Shown here in pieces: positions 25,052 to 33,377 of a DNA stretch of 64,000 nucleotides. Below the pieces are notes generated by a model. The model was given only the letters and a program-made list of their open reading frames with translations, ran no database searches and was not told where the DNA came from. The position numbers and the translations under genes were made by a program. Position 1 is the stretch's first letter. Each line of letters begins with the position of its first letter. This DNA is from Ilumatobacteraceae bacterium (lineage in GTDB: Bacteria > Actinomycetota > Acidimicrobiia > Acidimicrobiales > Ilumatobacteraceae), in NCBI GenBank assembly GCA_017856375.1, contig JAFMFC010000002.1, forward strand, positions 26,740 to 90,739. The letters run 5' to 3'.

Positions 25052-26653
25052 GTGGGTTTGTACATTCCGGAGTCCTTCACCGAGGCCGAAGCAGCCGTTC
25101 TCTCGAGGCACTTCACCAATCTCGAAGGGCCCGTGTTCGCTCTCGTCAACCTGCCGGAAGTCGTCAAGGGAGCGTTGTTCGCTCGTTACAGCAGGAGTCC
25201 CAAGAGTCTGCGGCGGCTGTTTCTCGACGAGTTCGCCGATGATGTTGCGGCAGCCGGACACGGTTCGCCGGACACGCTGCACACCGCAGACAATGCCGAG
25301 CGACTATACGACAAGGTCTTTCTTGAGTACGGAGACGACTCCGTGGCGCAGTTGGGTGGCGTTCACCTGGCGTGCGAACAGGCATCGAATCTCCTGACCA
25401 AGATCCTTGAATGGGGCCGATTGGCCTCGTACCTCGAGCAGAGCACTCGCTACATCAACTACGACGCGCGACTGGGAGGGCGGTATCGCTTCTACCGGGA
25501 TGAGGAGATTCTGGCCAGCCCGTACGGCACGCGGTACGTCGGCGACATGGATCGCATCTTCGACGTGTACAGCGAACTCGTCGAGCAGTTGACCAACCAT
25601 GTTCGACACACGGTGAAGAAGTCGATCAGCGACTCAGACTTCGTCTATCGACAGGCAACGCGAGCCAAGGCGCTGGATGCTGCGCGTGGAGTGTTGAGCG
25701 CGGCGGCCCTGTCGAATGTCGGTGTATACGCATCGGGCCAGGCCTACGAGGCGATGTTGTTGAGGATGCGCGCACATCCTTTACCTGAGGCGCGTGAATA
25801 CGCCGACCTGATGTTGACCGAGTTGCGCAAGGTGATACCGAGTTTTCTGAAGCGCGTTGATCTCCCGGATCGCGGGGGACGATGGAGCGCATACCTCGCC
25901 GACAATCACGATCGCACGGCGATGCTCGTCGATGATCTGCTTGGCGCGGAGGAACCGCAGCACGTCCCCGAAGTCCAACTTGTCGAGTTCGATCCGGATG
26001 GCGAGGACAAGGTTGTTGCTGCGATCTGTTTTGCGCATTCCCATCTGTCCGAGCGGCAAATCATGAAGCGAGTGACAGCAATGTCCACGGAGGAAAAGGC
26101 GTCGCTTCTTGCGGCATACGTGGGCACTCGTGAGAATCGTCGACACAAGCCGGGTCGGGCATTCGAGCGGACGTATTACCGCTTCGACGTACTGGGAGAT
26201 TACGGAGCCTTTCGCGATCTCCAGCGTCATCGTCTCTTGACCATCGAGTGGCAACGATTGTCTGTCGAGCACGGCTATGTCATCCCCGAACTGGTCTCAG
26301 AGAGTGGGGGAGAGTCGAAATTCGTCGAGGCCATGGAACGTTCGGCTTCGCTCCACGACCTCTTGCGCCCGGAGTACCCGTGGCAAGCGTCTTACGCAGT
26401 GTCCATGGCGTATCGCCTGCGCTACGTGATGCAGTTCAATGCTCGAGAGGCTATGCACATGCTGGAACTCCGCAGTTCGCCCCAGGGTCATCCGTCCTAC
26501 AGGCGAGTAGCCCTGGAGATGCACCGCCTCATTGCTGAGCAAGCAGGCCACCGGGCTCTGGCTGCGGCAATGACCCACATCACCACGACGGCTCCCGAGC
26601 TCGAGCGTCTGGAATCTGAGCGTCGCGCCGAAAATCGCCGACAGGACGTCTGA
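25052..26653 (+). CDS. two-module ThyX-like (FAD-dependent thymidylate synthase family) protein
   Basis: 533 residues made of two ThyX-like halves. The first has 'EYGDDSVAQLGGVHLACEQ' and 'SYLEQSTRYINYD', matching the part of ThyX around its conserved serine-arginine stretch; the second has 'FRDLQRHRLLTIEWQRLS', which lines up with the ThyX signature RHRxxSxxxxSxR but has Thr in place of the first serine and lacks the final Ser-x-Arg. Whether it makes dTMP or acts on another substrate is therefore open. Such double proteins occur in actinobacteria and Chloroflexota as far as I recall. GTG 25052 has TAGGCT six bases upstream. Confidence 0.82.
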   Translation: MGLYIPESFTEAEAAVLSRHFTNLEGPVFALVNLPEVVKGALFARYSRSPKSLRRLFLDEFADDVAAAGHGSPDTLHTADNAERLYDKVFLEYGDDSVAQLGGVHLACEQASNLLTKILEWGRLASYLEQSTRYINYDARLGGRYRFYRDEEILASPYGTRYVGDMDRIFDVYSELVEQLTNHVRHTVKKSISDSDFVYRQATRAKALDAARGVLSAAALSNVGVYASGQAYEAMLLRMRAHPLPEAREYADLMLTELRKVIPSFLKRVDLPDRGGRWSAYLADNHDRTAMLVDDLLGAEEPQHVPEVQLVEFDPDGEDKVVAAICFAHSHLSERQIMKRVTAMSTEEKASLLAAYVGTRENRRHKPGRAFERTYYRFDVLGDYGAFRDLQRHRLLTIEWQRLSVEHGYVIPELVSESGGESKFVEAMERSASLHDLLRPEYPWQASYAVSMAYRLRYVMQFNAREAMHMLELRSSPQGHPSYRRVALEMHRLIAEQAGHRALAAAMTHITTTAPELERLESERRAENRRQDV

Positions 26654-26680
26654 AATACCGCTACAGGACCACCTTCGGGC

Positions 26681-26686
26681 TACTAT
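26681..26686 (+). promoter_or_regulatory. -10-like box for the acidic DUF4193-like gene
   Basis: TACTAT 36 bases before GTG 26723, with AGGAG at 26712-26716; a leadered, SD-driven gene. Confidence 0.5.
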
Positions 26687-26722
26687 CCTGCCCCGAAACA
26701 ACAGCCACCCTAGGAGTACCCG

Positions 26723-27211
26723 GTGTCGGATGACGAAATGATTGAAGGCGAGGACGTCGAGATTGAAATCGATGGCCCCGAGCTGGACGTCGACGATCTC
26801 GAAGACGATTCGATTGCGCTCGAAGACGACTTTGCTGCGGACGACGAACTTGCTGTGGATGGCGCTTCCGATGTCGACGAGGATTTCGTCGAGGATGGGG
26901 AGTCGGCGAAGGCCGATGTTGCGGGGAAGAAGGTTACAGACGACGAGGATGACGACGACGATCTCCGCACGGAGGATGACGTCGAGGCTGATCTGGACGC
27001 CATTCTCCGGGAAAAGCTCACGGCAGCGGAAGAGGTGCCTCTAGAGGATGACGAAGAAGAAGTGGTGGTCGACGACAAGACCGACGGTCTCGAGCGCCTG
27101 CAACCGCGTCGTCCCGACGAAATTCAATGCACACAGTGTTTCTTGCTCGTGCGCAAGGGAGCCCCTGGTTGTCCAGTAGAAGACGACGCCTGTCCGCTTT
27201 TCGTGTCATGA
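26723..27211 (+). CDS. highly acidic DUF4193-like protein with C-terminal Cys knuckle
   Basis: 162 residues. The first 120 are dominated by Asp and Glu with almost no aromatic residue, followed by a basic hinge 'ERLQPRRPDE' and a Cys motif 'IQCTQCFLLVRKGAPGCP' ending 'DDACPLFVS'. This is the plan of actinobacterial DUF4193 proteins, which carry a CxxC zinc-ribbon half after an acidic tail; the function is not known. It has AGGAG six bases before GTG 26723 and a TACTAT box 36 bases upstream, so unlike most genes here it seems to have a 5' leader. Overlaps the next ORF by four bases. Confidence 0.8.
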   Translation: MSDDEMIEGEDVEIEIDGPELDVDDLEDDSIALEDDFAADDELAVDGASDVDEDFVEDGESAKADVAGKKVTDDEDDDDDLRTEDDVEADLDAILREKLTAAEEVPLEDDEEEVVVDDKTDGLERLQPRRPDEIQCTQCFLLVRKGAPGCPVEDDACPLFVS

Positions 27212-27591
27212 ATTTCAAGGTGGCCCGTGCCGAAGGCGAACGGGTCGTTTCCGAGTTGCTGCGCAGGTTCCGTCAAGACACGGGTAATGCCAAATGGATC
27301 GGGAAGTTCGCCTTGTCTCGGATCGAGGAGCGATTTGCCGGGGCCAGCGAGACAGGCTCCTCAAGCACGTCGTCCTCGGTCGCATCGGCTGAAGTGTCCT
27401 CGTCGCTCCATCATGTCGACTCTTTGTCGCCAGCCCCGCTTTCAGCGTGGAGCATTCTCTCCGCGTCGGAGTTGATCGAGTACGTACAGACTTGTAGCGA
27501 AGAGGATGCACAACAGATCCTTGCCGAAGAGCGCCTCAAGCTTCACCGCGCAGCGGTCTTGGAAGCAGCGGCTCGTCGGCTCAACCGATGA
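27208..27591 (+). CDS. hypothetical protein, Ser-rich linker between two helical ends
   Basis: Start ATG 27208 overlaps the upstream stop (ATGA), giving 127 residues; the track start 27127 reads through the previous gene. The N-terminus is basic and helical ('VSELLRRFRQDTGNAKWIGK'), the middle is a Ser-rich linker ('GSSSTSSSVASAEVSSS'), and the C-terminus is a helix-rich unit ending 'AVLEAAARRLNR'. No membrane segment or cysteine. I do not recognise a family. It is translated between the acidic zinc-knuckle protein and a GNAT enzyme. Confidence 0.68.
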   Translation: MNFKVARAEGERVVSELLRRFRQDTGNAKWIGKFALSRIEERFAGASETGSSSTSSSVASAEVSSSLHHVDSLSPAPLSAWSILSASELIEYVQTCSEEDAQQILAEERLKLHRAAVLEAAARRLNR

Positions 27592-28016
27592 CTCCTCCGG
27601 TCGTAGTCGTCCGCGAGGCAACGGCTTTCGACGAATCCTCGATCAATGAACTTGACATTCAGGCGCGGTTGGAGGGGACACGCCATCGAGGATCACAGCA
27701 TCTCTTTGAATCTCTGGGGTCTTTCAACACTCGCTGGAGAGATCGCAATACGTTTCGATTCGACGTTGCGCAGGTCAATGAACTAATTGTCGGTTTCGTT
27801 GTAGTACAGAGCCGAGAACGCCCATTGCTGGATCAGATCTACGTACACCCACAGGCGCGAGGACTCGGAATTGGAGCTGCGCTGCTCAAAGTTACGGTGG
27901 AGCGCTATGGCGCAAAGAACCTGGATGCCCTGAGTCTGCCGGGGGATCGGTTGACGAAGAACCTCTATGAACGAGCGGGGCTGAAGGCCCGATTGATTAT
28001 TGCGTCGTCGTTATGA
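27588..28016 (+). CDS. GNAT family N-acetyltransferase
   Basis: 142 residues with the GNAT fold. The acetyl-CoA loop is 'HPQARGLGIGAALLKV' (Q/RxxGxG/A) after strand 4 'RPLLDQIYV', and 'KNLYERAGLKA' is the usual end. Substrate unknown. ATG 27588 overlaps the previous stop by four bases; the stop lies ten bases from the end of the convergent enoyl-CoA hydratase gene. A role acting on the co-encoded proteins would be a guess. Confidence 0.88.
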   Translation: MTPPVVVVREATAFDESSINELDIQARLEGTRHRGSQHLFESLGSFNTRWRDRNTFRFDVAQVNELIVGFVVVQSRERPLLDQIYVHPQARGLGIGAALLKVTVERYGAKNLDALSLPGDRLTKNLYERAGLKARLIIASSL

Positions 28017-28026
28017 GAGCCGCGGT

Positions 28027-28812
28027 TTAGCGCCCTTGCCACTTGGGTGGACGCTTCTCGATGAATGCCGTTAGACCTTCCTTCGTGTCTTCCGAGCCGA
28101 GGATCTTGCCGAACTCCTGATTCGTCATGTTGATCAGCGTGGCATCATCCTCATAGGCGCTCGCCAAGACGATCCGTCGAGATGCCCACACGGCGAGAGG
28201 TGCGCTCGCTGCGATTCGGGAGGCTAATTCCCGGGCCGTGGTCTCGACTTGATCAGGTGCCACAACGCGGTTGACCAAACCCAACTCATAGGCACGGGAT
28301 GCAGGGAGGGGATCGCCCGTCAAGATTACTTCCATCGCCGCCGAACGTCCGATCGCCCGCGGCAGACGAAACAAGCCACCGGCGCCCGCGATCAAGTTGC
28401 GCTTGACCTCTGCGAGTCCGAATGCCGAGCGATCGCTTGCCACCACGAGATCAGCAGAAAGCACGATCTCACACCCACCGGCGGTCGCCAACCCGTCGAC
28501 ACCGACGATGATCGGCTTGCGTCGTTCTCGGTACACGATTCCACCGAAACCTCCGCGTTCGGTATTCAGACGAGCAGCATCGCCACTGTTGATCGCTTTT
28601 AGATCGGCTCCGGCACAGAAGACCGGCCGCTCTTGACCCGCTGTGTTGGCGAGCAATATTCCTACCCAAACGCCGTCATCGGACTCGAGCCGATCGATGG
28701 CGTCTTCCAAGGCGCTTGCTACGTCGCCGTTGATTGCGTTACGAGCCTCTGGACGATTGAGGGTGACGATGGCAACGTTGCCATCACGGTGATATGTGAC
28801 TGCTTCGGACAT
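28027..28812 (-). CDS. enoyl-CoA hydratase/isomerase family protein
   Basis: 261 residues of the crotonase fold. 'RPEARNAINGDVASALEDA' is the N-terminal signature, 'CAGADLKAI' the oxyanion region, and 'GVDGLATAGGCEIVLSADL' with 'AFGLAEVKRNLIAGAGG' the acyl-CoA site; the Glu in 'AEVKRN' corresponds to the second catalytic acid while the first position is less clear. It would take part in fatty-acid or amino-acid beta-oxidation, like the acyl-CoA dehydrogenase at 40.9 kb. ATG 28812 has TAGTCT six bases upstream. Confidence 0.93.
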   Translation of the reverse strand: MSEAVTYHRDGNVAIVTLNRPEARNAINGDVASALEDAIDRLESDDGVWVGILLANTAGQERPVFCAGADLKAINSGDAARLNTERGGFGGIVYRERRKPIIVGVDGLATAGGCEIVLSADLVVASDRSAFGLAEVKRNLIAGAGGLFRLPRAIGRSAAMEVILTGDPLPASRAYELGLVNRVVAPDQVETTARELASRIAASAPLAVWASRRIVLASAYEDDATLINMTNQEFGKILGSEDTKEGLTAFIEKRPPKWQGR

Positions 28813-28818
28813 GACCCG

Positions 28819-28824
28819 AGACTA
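28819..28824 (-). promoter_or_regulatory. enoyl-CoA hydratase hexamer
   Basis: TAGTCT, spacer CGGGTC, then ATG 28812. Confidence 0.55.
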
Positions 28825-28863
28825 CGGGGAGACCTGCTCGCGCTGAAAGTCCGTCAGCGATGT

Positions 28864-30075
28864 TCAGGAAGGAGCGACTTCGGGCTTCGTTCGGGTGTCA
28901 GTTGGTTTGGTCGAGGTACGTGGCTTGCGCACCGGGCGTTGCGCCCGCAACGGTCGAGGAGCACTTGCGCCAGGTTCAACCGAGATGCCGAATGCCGAGG
29001 CGACCTGGGGGAGAACAGGGGCGAGACGCTTGACGGTGGCAAGGAGCTGTTCGCTCTGCGCTACGGGCATGGACTGAACCGTCACTAGCGATCGAATCGG
29101 CGAGAACGCCGCTGCCTCGAGTACTGCAATCCATCGGTCGACCGAGTTGTCACTCGTCAGTGACTCACGAGCGGCGTTCAGCAATTTCGTGCCGAGTTCA
29201 GCGGGGAAGGGTTGACCGGCCTTGGGTGGTTCGCTCGACAATTTAAGAGCCCGAACCGAACGCCCGATACCGAGATTGGCCTCGATGTCCTGGAGCCATA
29301 GCGACTGTTCTTCATCCTGACGCTTTTTTAAGGCCGTCTTGAGAGTTGCTGCGAGTTCTCTTGTCGATTCGTCGCGCACCACCATCGGATCTTCTGCGGC
29401 AACCACCACCGAGCGAAGATCGCGCAAGTCAAGTTGATTGAGGATGTCGCGCGCAGCCTCAGCTCGATCGAGCCAATCTGCAACGCGGAGCTTGGGGAGG
29501 AGGTCTTGAGCCATCGTGATCAACCCCTCCGCTGGTACCTCGGGCTTGCCTTCCTTCTTCAACTGCTCGTTCTGGGCCTTCACCGCGTCGCGAACTGCCT
29601 TGATCCCACCGCTGAGTGCTTTCTCAGCAACCGGACGCTGCTCTGCGGGCAACGTTTCGAGCACCAGCGAGCGGTGTTGACGACCGGGGCGTAGACGCTT
29701 CGGCGCGGGACGCTTGGGAAGTTCAGGGGGAGCAGTGAATCGTTGCTTCTTTGAGGCCGTTGGCTTGCGCGGAGACCGACTCTTCTCACTCTTCTTGGCT
29801 AAGCGTTGCGTCACTGGTTCAAAGCTGCTCGAACTCGGCAACATCTCCAGCGTGTTCGTCTTTTGCTTTTTGTCGCGATTCTGCACGAGTCCGAGCACGG
29901 TGATGCCGTCAAGATCGAACTCAGCCTCGACCTTCAGCACCTCTCCCACTCGATGCGAGGAGGGGAGCACTCCTGCGGTAATCATTCCCTTTGGAGCCTT
30001 TGCCCCCGCTGCACGCCAAGTGAACCCCCCGTCGGGGAGAACACTGGTCAATTCGATGTCGATGCGCCGAGACAC
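28864..30075 (-). CDS. hypothetical basic protein with linker and helical repeats
   Basis: About 403 residues from GTG 30075 (track start TTG 30114). The first 75 residues look like a small beta barrel ('DIELTSVLPDGGFTWRAAGAK', 'GEVLKVEAEFDLDGITVLGL'), then a Lys/Arg-rich linker, then alpha-helical sequence to about 375 and a second basic Pro-rich tail ('RPVRKPRTSTKPTDTRTKPE'). There is no catalytic motif that I recognise. The two basic unstructured regions suggest nucleic-acid or ribosome binding. A TACCGT hexamer lies eight bases before GTG 30075, which is why this start is chosen. Confidence 0.75.
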   Translation of the reverse strand: MSRRIDIELTSVLPDGGFTWRAAGAKAPKGMITAGVLPSSHRVGEVLKVEAEFDLDGITVLGLVQNRDKKQKTNTLEMLPSSSSFEPVTQRLAKKSEKSRSPRKPTASKKQRFTAPPELPKRPAPKRLRPGRQHRSLVLETLPAEQRPVAEKALSGGIKAVRDAVKAQNEQLKKEGKPEVPAEGLITMAQDLLPKLRVADWLDRAEAARDILNQLDLRDLRSVVVAAEDPMVVRDESTRELAATLKTALKKRQDEEQSLWLQDIEANLGIGRSVRALKLSSEPPKAGQPFPAELGTKLLNAARESLTSDNSVDRWIAVLEAAAFSPIRSLVTVQSMPVAQSEQLLATVKRLAPVLPQVASAFGISVEPGASAPRPLRAQRPVRKPRTSTKPTDTRTKPEVAPS

Positions 30076-30083
30076 GGTGACCC

Positions 30084-30089
30084 ACGGTA
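30084..30089 (-). promoter_or_regulatory. hexamer before the basic hypothetical gene
   Basis: TACCGT eight bases before GTG 30075; weak because of the longer spacer, and it lies within the track version of the ORF. Confidence 0.35.
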
Positions 30090-30165
30090 TCTGAGGGCAC
30101 TCGAATTCCCCCAACGGCCGCGACTTTCCGCACTACTGAGTTCGGGCAAGTCGATACCTACCAGT

Positions 30166-30171
30166 TATTTT
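30166..30171 (+). promoter_or_regulatory. gamma-carbonic anhydrase hexamer
   Basis: TATTTT, seven bases before ATG 30179. Confidence 0.5.
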
Positions 30172-30178
30172 GGCAAAC

Positions 30179-30718
30179 ATGCCGATCTACGCATTGGGTG
30201 ACCGTGTACCCCGCATCGACGTTCGAGCCTTTGTCCACCCCGACGCCGTGGTAATTGGCGACGTTCGAATTGGTGCCGACTCTTCCATTTGGCCCGGAGC
30301 TGTTTTGCGCGGAGACGATGGATATATCGAGATTGGCGAGCGCACCAGCATCCAGGACAACTGCGTCATTCACACCACGCCGGATCACCCCACCGTGGTT
30401 GGAAGCGATTGCGTGATCGGTCACATCGTGCATTTGGAGGCCTGCACCATCGAAGATCGGGCCCAGGTGGCGTCGGGGGCCGTCGTGCTTCATCGAGTCG
30501 TTGTCGGGACGGGTGCCATTGTTGCCGCAAATGCCGTCGTGTTGAACGACACAAACGTTCCGCCAGGCGCTTTAGCAGTGGGAACGCCGGCAACGATCAA
30601 AGAGGGGCGAGCTCGCTCTGCCGAAATTGATTATGGCGCCGCGGTGTATGTGCGCAAAGGGCGCCGGTTTGCGGAAGAACTACGTCGCTTACCGGATCAC
30701 GAGCGCCGGACTGATTAG
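30179..30718 (+). CDS. gamma-class carbonic anhydrase family protein
   Basis: 179 residues from ATG 30179, a left-handed beta-helix of hexapeptide repeats. The metal histidines appear in 'NCVIHTTPDHP' and 'IGHIVHLEAC', so all three ligands expected for the Cam/CamH type are present. It resembles the short, CamH-like/PaaY-like proteins that lack the acidic loop, so activity as carbonic anhydrase is likely but not certain. The track start TTG 30170 adds three residues; TATTTT seven bases before ATG 30179 supports the shorter form. Confidence 0.9.
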   Translation: MPIYALGDRVPRIDVRAFVHPDAVVIGDVRIGADSSIWPGAVLRGDDGYIEIGERTSIQDNCVIHTTPDHPTVVGSDCVIGHIVHLEACTIEDRAQVASGAVVLHRVVVGTGAIVAANAVVLNDTNVPPGALAVGTPATIKEGRARSAEIDYGAAVYVRKGRRFAEELRRLPDHERRTD

Positions 30719-30740
30719 AAAAAGCAGCGTGCTCGAACTC

Positions 30741-31805
30741 TCACCATCGTTCGAGCACATTCAGAAGCGACGAACAGTCGAAACTACTGAGAGTCGGTAA
30801 GTATGACGAAACTGCTTCCCGCTTGAAGCGATCGATCAGAGCGGGCTGAAAGAACTTCGCACCATCACGAATCACGTAGTGGAGAATGAAGAAGCGGTAC
30901 GCCCATGGTAAGAATCGCACCTCCTCCTCACGGAGATGGTTGGACGAGTGGTATGTCGCAAGAAACTTGACGAAGCGCGGCTCAAGCAGTGTGTGCGGCG
31001 AGTAGGTGAATGACGTCTTGTCTCCGGTCTTCGACGAGACACGAGAGAGGAAGTAGAAGTCCAACATCCGAGTGTCGATACGAAACCAGTCGTAATCCCA
31101 ACGTGAGAAGAGCGAGAATCGGCCGCTTGCCGCGCGATGAATCGAGAAATTGCCCAGATTCCAGTCGACAAGGATCGGCATCTTGGGCCAATGATCGAAG
31201 TCGATTGCCTCGAGATGAATCAATAGTTCGTGAACACTTCTCCGCACGACATCCAGCTCGGAAAGAGATAACTCGAACGCGGTGGGGGCATTCGACTTGC
31301 CCAACGCGTCGTAGAGCGACACGGCATCACTACGAATCGAATGGGAGGGGGGAGGGAGTCGGTTGCCCACTTCCTGGGAGATTGCATGGAATTCCGCGAT
31401 TTCGGTGGCCAAATTGTCGATATCGCTTTCCGCGACGACTCCTCCGAGCATCTCTGCACGAGGAACGTCGACGTAAAAGACCACCCAGCATTTCCCGTCA
31501 TACCAGCGATAAGGACGTCCGTCACGGGTCAAGACCGTTGCAAGGAAATTGGCCCACCGGGAATTCGCAAGCAAGGTCGTGCATTCGAAGAGTCGGTCGT
31601 GATCTTCGGCAAAGAGAAAATACGAGCCATAGTTGGATACCTTCGCCACCACCGAGTCACCGGAGGACAGCGCCAAACGGAAGACCCGATTGGTGGAAAC
31701 GTGAGCGCTCGTTTCCTCGACGTCGATGATTGAACGGCCCTCAGCGATCTCGAGCCAAGCTTGGTTGACCGCTTCGAGTGCTCTGTCATAAGCGAGCGCA
31801 ACCAT
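30741..31805 (-). CDS. phosphotransferase (APH-like kinase fold) protein of unknown substrate
   Basis: 354 residues from ATG 31805; the track start at 31844 overlaps the upstream gene. The catalytic loop reads 'ILVDWNLGNFSI': the usual HGDLHxxN has lost both the His and Gly, but Asp and Asn remain. The metal-binding Asp follows in 'RWDYDWFRIDTRMLDFYF'. 'RVFRLALSSGDSVVAKVSN' provides a nucleotide-binding lysine. It therefore looks like an active but divergent APH/choline-kinase-like enzyme. It lies four bases after a threonine-aldolase-like gene, which suggests a small metabolite substrate. Confidence 0.75.
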   Translation of the reverse strand: MVALAYDRALEAVNQAWLEIAEGRSIIDVEETSAHVSTNRVFRLALSSGDSVVAKVSNYGSYFLFAEDHDRLFECTTLLANSRWANFLATVLTRDGRPYRWYDGKCWVVFYVDVPRAEMLGGVVAESDIDNLATEIAEFHAISQEVGNRLPPPSHSIRSDAVSLYDALGKSNAPTAFELSLSELDVVRRSVHELLIHLEAIDFDHWPKMPILVDWNLGNFSIHRAASGRFSLFSRWDYDWFRIDTRMLDFYFLSRVSSKTGDKTSFTYSPHTLLEPRFVKFLATYHSSNHLREEEVRFLPWAYRFFILHYVIRDGAKFFQPALIDRFKREAVSSYLPTLSSFDCSSLLNVLERW

Positions 31806-31809
31806 GTGA

Positions 31810-32865
31810 TCAGCGAGAGAGACGTTCGCGCACACCTGCCGCAAACATCTTCACGTCGTCGCTTGTGGTGTCCCAGGCGGTCATCCAGCGCACGAGATCA
31901 CATGACACGTCCCAATCCCAAAAAAATGACCACTCCTGCAGGTCCTGACGAATGGACTTAGCAAGGGTGGGGAAGAGGCTGTTGACTGCCGGAACATGGT
32001 CCAAATGGAGCGAGGGGAGATCCACGAGCTGCTCATGCAGCTCACGCGCCATCGCATTGGCGTGTTCGGCGAGCGCAATAAACAAATCATCCTTGAGCAG
32101 TGCAAGATATTGCGCAGAGACGAAACGCATTTTCGACGGCAATTGCGTCACTTGTTTACGTAGGTTCAATGAACGATCCGCTAGTTGACGATCGAAAAAC
32201 ACCACTACCTCGCCGAAGAGCAGACCATTCTTTGTTCCGCCAAAGGACAGTGCATCAACTCCGGCTCGCGATGTCATCTTGCGAAACGTCTCGCGTCCGC
32301 CCCCGAGAGAGGCAACGGCGTTGGCGATTCGCGCGCCGTCCATGTGCACACGCATGTCCATCTCGCGTGCGGCATCGACCAACGCAGCAATGTCGTCAAT
32401 TGAATACAAGGTGCCGTATTCCGTCGCTTGCGTGATCGACAAAACACCCGCCGGGGCATGGTGTTGGCTGTTGCGCAAGCTAGCGAGAGCACGAACATCG
32501 CCAGGGGAGACCCTGCCGCGCTCGTGCGGTAGCCCGATCAACTTGGTACCGACGATGTGTTCTGGTGCACCTGCCTCGTCCACGGCGATGTGGGCAACTT
32601 CACTACACGCGACTGCATCGCCAGGTTGAACCATGCACGACAACGCAAGAACGTTTGCTCCCGTCCCGCCAAACACCGGACGAACAACGACGTCGTGATC
32701 GAACAATTCACACATCGCCAACTCAAGTTGCTTCGAATAGTCGTCCGCACCATAGGGCAGCGCATGTCCGTGGTTGGCCCGCTGAACTGCCTCAAGAACC
32801 GCCGGGTGAGCGCCAGCCAAGTTGTCGGAGGCAAACTGTCGCTCTGGCGCTCGTGACTGAATCAC
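31810..32865 (-). CDS. low-specificity L-threonine aldolase family protein
   Basis: About 351 residues of the PLP-dependent fold-type I beta-eliminating lyase family. The PLP lysine is in 'LSFGGTKNGLL', the PLP Asp in 'VHMDGARIANA', and 'VFGGTGANVLAL' binds the phosphate. The usual role is cleavage of threonine to glycine and acetaldehyde. GTG 32865 is chosen over GTG 32898 because the family starts near 'FASDNLAGAHP' and GATACT sits six bases before it. It is followed after four bases by the kinase-like gene. Confidence 0.9.
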   Translation of the reverse strand: MIQSRAPERQFASDNLAGAHPAVLEAVQRANHGHALPYGADDYSKQLELAMCELFDHDVVVRPVFGGTGANVLALSCMVQPGDAVACSEVAHIAVDEAGAPEHIVGTKLIGLPHERGRVSPGDVRALASLRNSQHHAPAGVLSITQATEYGTLYSIDDIAALVDAAREMDMRVHMDGARIANAVASLGGGRETFRKMTSRAGVDALSFGGTKNGLLFGEVVVFFDRQLADRSLNLRKQVTQLPSKMRFVSAQYLALLKDDLFIALAEHANAMARELHEQLVDLPSLHLDHVPAVNSLFPTLAKSIRQDLQEWSFFWDWDVSCDLVRWMTAWDTTSDDVKMFAAGVRERLSR

Positions 32866-32871
32866 CCGCTC

Positions 32872-32877
32872 AGTATC
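32872..32877 (-). promoter_or_regulatory. imperfect hexamer before threonine aldolase GTG 32865
   Basis: GATACT at six bases; the first base differs from TANNNT. Confidence 0.3.
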
Positions 32878-32902
32878 ACCGTCGCGCGCCCACCTCACGA
32901 CC

Positions 32903-32908
32903 TACAGT
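32903..32908 (+). promoter_or_regulatory. hexamer before the zinc-finger-like gene
   Basis: TACAGT, spacer TTCGTC, then ATG 32915. Confidence 0.55.
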
Positions 32909-32914
32909 TTCGTC

Positions 32915-33310
32915 ATGACAAAAGAAAACCGTACCGACGGCACTGAGCGGGGAACAGACCGTCACCGGGGCCGCCAGCAATGTCTCTGGTGTCATCTACC
33001 AGTCATCCAGAGCTCGACTGGAAGGCCCAGAAAATACTGCTCGCAGGCATGCCGCCAGTGGGATTGGGTAACCCGTCAACGATCGGCGGAACTCAGTCTC
33101 AGTGAGAAGGAGTTGGTCATCACTCGAGATGCCCTGGACACCCTAAAAGACCGGATCTACGAACTCGCGTGTGCCGTCGAAGACGTCGAAGGTGACCTCG
33201 AGCCAGGACTGGATCCAACCCTGCGGGATTACCGCAAAGCACTGGAGTGGGTACTGGAGGCTGCCCGGCCGCTGGTCCGTGAGCCCTTGTTTACTGGTGT
33301 TCGCCGATAA
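32915..33310 (+). CDS. zinc-finger-like hypothetical protein with helical tail
   Basis: 131 residues. 'CLWCHLP' and 'GRPRKYCSQACRQ' form a four-Cys zinc site of the type seen in actinobacterial small DNA or protein binding proteins; the rest is a predicted pair of helices ('DALDTLKDRIYELACAVEDVEG') and a final helix. ATG 32915 is preceded by TACAGT at six bases and is divergent from the threonine aldolase. Function is unknown. The 67 bases to the next convergent gene hold no clear terminator. Confidence 0.75.
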   Translation: MTKENRTDGTERGTDRHRGRQQCLWCHLPVIQSSTGRPRKYCSQACRQWDWVTRQRSAELSLSEKELVITRDALDTLKDRIYELACAVEDVEGDLEPGLDPTLRDYRKALEWVLEAARPLVREPLFTGVRR

Positions 33311-33377
33311 TGATAGTTATGTAAAGTAAAGTCGCCCCCATACAGACAGGGCAAGAAGGACGCGAGTTGGCTCTGCC

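Noticed and set aside
26654-26722. Riboswitch in the leader of the acidic DUF4193-like gene
   Set aside because: Only about 30 transcribed bases would remain after the TACTAT box, too short for a known aptamer, and no paired arms were seen.
33311-33377. Terminator or small RNA in the 67-base convergent gap
   Set aside because: AT-rich start and a short run of C, but no stable inverted repeat or promoter-like pair could be found.
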